Assembly: GCA_031308135.1 (NCBI GenBank)
Contig: JAHLJT010009419.1
Coordinates: 68,624,550-68,688,549, forward strand
Reading direction: 5' to 3'
Source of the DNA: Acheta domesticus
Lineage: Eukaryota > Arthropoda > Insecta > Orthoptera > Gryllidae
Length of the DNA: 64,000 bases
Below are positions 63,083 to 64,000 of this stretch, one piece after another (within the stretch, counting starts at the first letter, position 1; each line of letters starts with the position of its first letter). The notes below the pieces were generated by a model, which saw only the letters and a list, made by a program, of their open reading frames with translations, did not search any database and was not told where the DNA came from. The position numbers and the translations under genes were made by a program.

Positions 63083-64000
63083 TCTGAGAGAGGATGAGAG
63101 ACGAATCGTTGGTTTGGGCTCGGTTTCTTCTTTTCTACCTTTATCCTGGGAACGGCTTGGTCGCTAGTTTGGGGTGCAAGGCTTGAAATGCCGGTTATTG
63201 TGTGTGAGATTTGTGGACTTTTTGCTGAAAATCATTTCTTGGAAGGTTTCCTTCATTCTCCGAATTCCATTGCTTCTTATTATACCATTGCTAAAGTATA
63301 ATTTACTCCACAGTCATCATTCGTTCCATCGTTGCCATCATCTTTTCATATCTTTCATCATGTCTTGCATATGTATAATGTTTTATTTAACTATTTTGTC
63401 TCTATTTTCAGAACTATGTTCTTAATATTGATTATAGATCACAAAATATTCGTTTTCATTTCATTCCTATTTCTCCTACCATTGTTGCGTTTTTTCTTCA
63501 TTCATCATTTCATGTTATTTACTCTCTATTTCTCCCTATACCATGTTTCATGTTTTCGTGTTCTCTTGCATGTTCTTTTACCTATATTTATCATTTTGAT
63601 TTATCTCAAAACTTTTTTATCACTTCCTTAAAAATAAACTAGGTCTTATTAGAAACTGAGATGCACGATTCGCCTACGCCGTATCTTTTCTTACCTTTTT
63701 TCTGAACCGATTTCAGAAGTACATATGATTCACGAATTTTCATGTTCAATGAAAACTCGATTAAAATCCAAATACGACCGATTCTACTAAACGATCGAAA
63801 TGTCCTGAATTCTACCGTGTCTAAGCAAGCTCTTCCAAACGTCATCCGGAAAATCATCTATACATTGAAGTCATCATTAATGTATTCGTCTCTTCTTTTT
63901 CAGCATTGTACCCTGTCACGTTTAGATTTTTTTCATACATGAAAATATTTCCGCGAAAACCTATTAAATTAACACACAACTTCCGGATTAGATGTATTGT

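Larger units (their letters stand above)
50792..64000 (+). other. frequenin intron, 5' part (at least 13.2 kb)
   Basis: Begins with a GTGAGT donor in phase 1. No acceptor followed by codons for the expected WAFRLYD continuation was seen, so the intron probably runs past the window. It includes GC-rich islands at 50.80-51.01, 56.09-56.77, 59.59-59.89 and 62.40-62.71 kb, a hAT MITE, repeats and the TCACTGAT cluster. I see nothing in 51.02-56.0, 57.95-58.9, 59.95-62.0 and 63.1-64.0 kb except AT-rich sequence. Confidence 0.8.

Noticed and set aside
63174..63631. Ile/Leu/Phe-rich frames resembling membrane segments
   Set aside because: T-rich sequence automatically gives hydrophobic translations. 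No start context or known family.

Overview
The window reads as a stretch of an arthropod nuclear genome, most probably an insect with large introns. Three short exons on the + strand spell consecutive parts of frequenin (neuronal calcium sensor 1, NCS-1) with the insect wording of the protein: 18735-18783, 34488-34577 and 50713-50791. All three have GT-AG borders and mutually compatible phases (2, 0, 0, 1). They encode residues 30-102 of a protein of about 187 residues: the end of helix E of EF-hand 1, the degenerate EF-1 loop, the linker, and EF-hand 2, whose loop is split by an intron between residues 76 and 77. The first coding exon (about residues 1-30) and the last ones (from Trp103 on) were not found and are presumably outside the window. 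No other protein gene, rRNA or functional tRNA can be supported. The longer open frames lie in GC-rich or pyrimidine-rich low-complexity DNA.

Layout: 1-18734 is upstream intron or 5' region with GC-rich islands, a pogo/Tigger-like element (5262-6146), a G-quadruplex-prone island (7365-7510), a tRNA-like SINE with a 13-bp target duplication (10084-10354) and a hAT MITE with an 8-bp duplication (12122-12550). 18784-34487 (15.7 kb) is an intron holding a 3.1-kb tail-to-tail pair of Helitron-like elements and further copies. 34578-50712 (16.1 kb) is an intron with a 2.4-kb polypyrimidine minisatellite, more Helitron-like copies and a hAT MITE. 50792-64000 is intron with another hAT MITE, dispersed repeats linked to (TG)n, a tRNA-derived SINE and a dense cluster of a TCACTGAT motif.

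The main unlabelled structure is one interspersed family, called Family H here. It covers roughly 10 kb in at least a dozen full, partial or nested copies. Its 3' ends read GTAGCACCACTAGT or close variants, every one I located is followed by T, a small GTGC...GCAC hairpin sits just before the end, and a (GTCC/GTCT)n tract sits near the 5' end. No target duplications are visible. This suggests a non-autonomous Helitron/Helentron group resembling the GTCY-bearing DINE-1/mini-me elements of flies, but that assignment is inference.
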